From assembly GCF_907164905.1 (NCBI RefSeq), contig NZ_CAJRAF010000001.1, forward strand, positions 1,902,800 to 1,966,799: 64,000 nucleotides of DNA, read 5' to 3'. Positions 62,778 through 64,000 of this stretch are shown here, one piece after another. The notes under the pieces are model-generated. The model had not been told where the DNA came from, searched no databases, and saw only the letters and a list, made by a program, of their open reading frames with translations. This stretch comes from Dyadobacter sp. CECT 9275 (GTDB lineage Bacteria > Bacteroidota > Bacteroidia > Cytophagales > Spirosomataceae). Position numbers and translations under genes: made by a program. Numbering within the stretch: position 1 is the first letter of the stretch; every line of letters begins with the position of its first letter.

Positions 62778-64000
62778 ATGCCCAGCCAAACCAACGAAGC
62801 CGCCCTCGAATCTGCCATTGAAAAAAAGTTAACAGGAACAACCCTGGAAGAATATCTGAAACCCATTTCATCACTTCCAACACTCCAAGAACGAAGGCCG
62901 CTATACAGAAGCGGTCAGGGGTATTATTTGGGATTGCCAGGTGATTTCAATGCACGTTATGCGGTAGACGAGGTGAGGCTGTGGGATTTTTTGGAAACAA
63001 CTCAAAAGACGAGCTGACCAAGTTGCAAAAGCAAAGTGACTGGAAACTGAAAATACTGGAACGGCTTGACCGGATGCTGAAAAAGAAAGGAATCATCAGT
63101 ATTCTGCGTAAAGGTTTGGATGTGGAAGATGCGCACTTTACATTTCTGTATGTGCTGCCATTGGCCAGTAGTAGTGAGGCGATCAAACAGAAGTTCGAGA
63201 GCAATCAGTTTAGTGTAACGCGGCAGGTACGTTATTCCCTCACCAAACCCGGCGAGGAAATTGATATGGTGCTGTTTTTGAACGGTATACCATTCGCGAC
63301 CATGGAGCTTAAAAACCACTGGACAGGACAAAACGCGAAGTTTCACGGGCAAAATCAATATAAAAATGAGCGGGACGTTACACAACCGCTACTGAACTTT
63401 GGCCGATGTATGGTGCATTTTGCCGTGGATACCGACGAGGCGTACATGACGACAAAGCTGGACGGCAAAAACACTTTCTTTTTGCCATTCAACCTGGGAG
63501 ATGATTACGGCAAAGGCAATCCACCCAATCCTCTCGGACACAAAACCGCTTACCTTTGGAATGAAGTGCTTACACGGCAAAGTGTGGCTAACATCATGCA
63601 ACACTTTGTCCGGTTCGATGGCAAGGACACCGATCCGTTAGCCAAAAAGCGTTTGTATTTTCCACGTTATCATCAAATGGATGTGGTGCGCAAACTGATT
63701 GCCGATGCCAGTCGGTTTGGTGTTGGAAAAAGTTACTTGATACAACATTCTGCTGGTTCCGGAAAGTCCAATTCTATTACCTGGGCTGCTTATCAGCTCA
63801 TTGAAACCTACCCTGAAAACGATCAGGTTCCGGGCAGCAAAGGAGTCGAAAACCCATTATTCGATTCGGTAATCGTGGTTACAGATAGGCGTTTGCTTGA
63901 TAAACAGCTACGTGAAAAATATCAAAGAATTTTCGGAGGTGAAAAATATTGTCGCACCTGCGTATTCTTCCAAAGAGTTGAAAGAAAGCCTGGAAAGTGG
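62778..64000 (+). pseudogene. hsdR: Type I restriction endonuclease subunit R, 5' part, two frameshifts, runs off the window
   Basis: Starts at ATG 62778 ('MPSQTNEAALESAIEKKLTG'). The nuclease domain has 'GEEIDMVLFLNGIPFATMEL' followed by K (D...ExK), and the helicase Walker A is 'IQHSAGSGKSNSITWAAYQL'. 'VIVVTDRRLLDKQLRE' is motif Ia. A base is missing near 63000 (a third G would give 'DFLGNNSKDELTKLQ') and an A is extra near 63917 (removal gives 'ENIKEFSEVKNIVAPAYSSK'). The C-terminal half lies outside the window. The fragment at 41055 is from the other end of an HsdR and is not its continuation here. Confidence 0.85.

Noticed and set aside
1..64000. tRNA, rRNA, CRISPR array, prophage structural genes, replication origin
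   Set aside because: I looked for cloverleaf-like sequences, repeat arrays, capsid/tail/integrase motifs and dnaA-type boxes and saw none I could support by eye.

Overview
The window reads as a chromosomal segment of a Gram-negative member of the Bacteroidota, most like Cytophagales/Spirosomaceae (a Dyadobacter-like genome is my best guess). The reasons are two surface proteins with type IX secretion (T9SS) C-terminal sorting domains (type A and type B), a PorE-like OmpA protein, a bacillithiol deacetylase (BshB1), DUF1080, LVIVD, YdeI/OmdA and DUF1361 family proteins, and frequent TTG starts without a Shine-Dalgarno sequence. Species identity is inference; no rRNA or tRNA gene was seen.

Region 1, about 1-29.2 kb, is an ordinary core region with intact genes. 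It holds T9SS-exported adhesin-like proteins, an ABC exporter, a DUF1080 protein, an AraC regulator divergent from an acetaldehyde-type aldehyde dehydrogenase plus its DUF779 partner, a DEAD-box helicase, a methyltransferase, a TruC-type pseudouridine synthase, a diheme cytochrome c, an LVIVD lipoprotein split by a frameshift, a purple-acid-phosphatase-like protein paired with a MauG-type peroxidase, MsrB, BshB1, an M23/LysM peptidase, TrxB, a PorE-like OmpA protein, QueE and MnmE. A strong terminator follows mnmE.

Region 2, about 29.3-39.8 kb, is accessory. A 1.3 kb stretch with no recognised gene but strong hairpins marks the edge. It is followed by small redox and regulatory units: Gfo/Idh oxidoreductase with HxlR, a decayed condensation-domain acyltransferase, a broken HxlR with an SDR and an NTF2-like protein, an HExxH protein, an alpha/beta hydrolase, AraC, and HxlR with YceI. 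The three HxlR loci carry clear palindromic operator candidates.

Region 3, about 39.8-64 kb, is a defence and mobile-element island. It contains a damaged IS3 element abutting the C-terminal remnant of a type I HsdR, a RhuM-Fic/DOC protein, a HEPN/MNT pair, a DUF4143 ATPase with a large inverted repeat in its promoter, and a type I modification operon (hsdM, small ORF, HEPN, MNT apparently fused to hsdS, truncated DUF6119/TIGR04141 protein). Then comes a nest of IS21 elements (one complete copy inside a truncated copy of another, next to a full copy) that truncates a DUF6119 gene on one side and a Fic gene on the other. A second type I system follows (hsdM, hsdS, AAA ATPase with HEPN-like tail, Fic with a VbhA-like small protein, hsdR) and runs off the right edge.

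Almost every gene from 57.7 kb to the end is broken by single-base indels, most of them at short homopolymers. Either the sequence is of low quality there, or the second type I locus is decaying as a whole. The same doubt applies to the MNT-HsdS fusion, because one extra A would restore two separate genes. The best candidates for new biology are the HEPN/MNT module inside the first type I operon, the AAA-HEPN and Fic/VbhA-like insertions between hsdS and hsdR of the second, and the structured orphan stretch near 30.25 kb.
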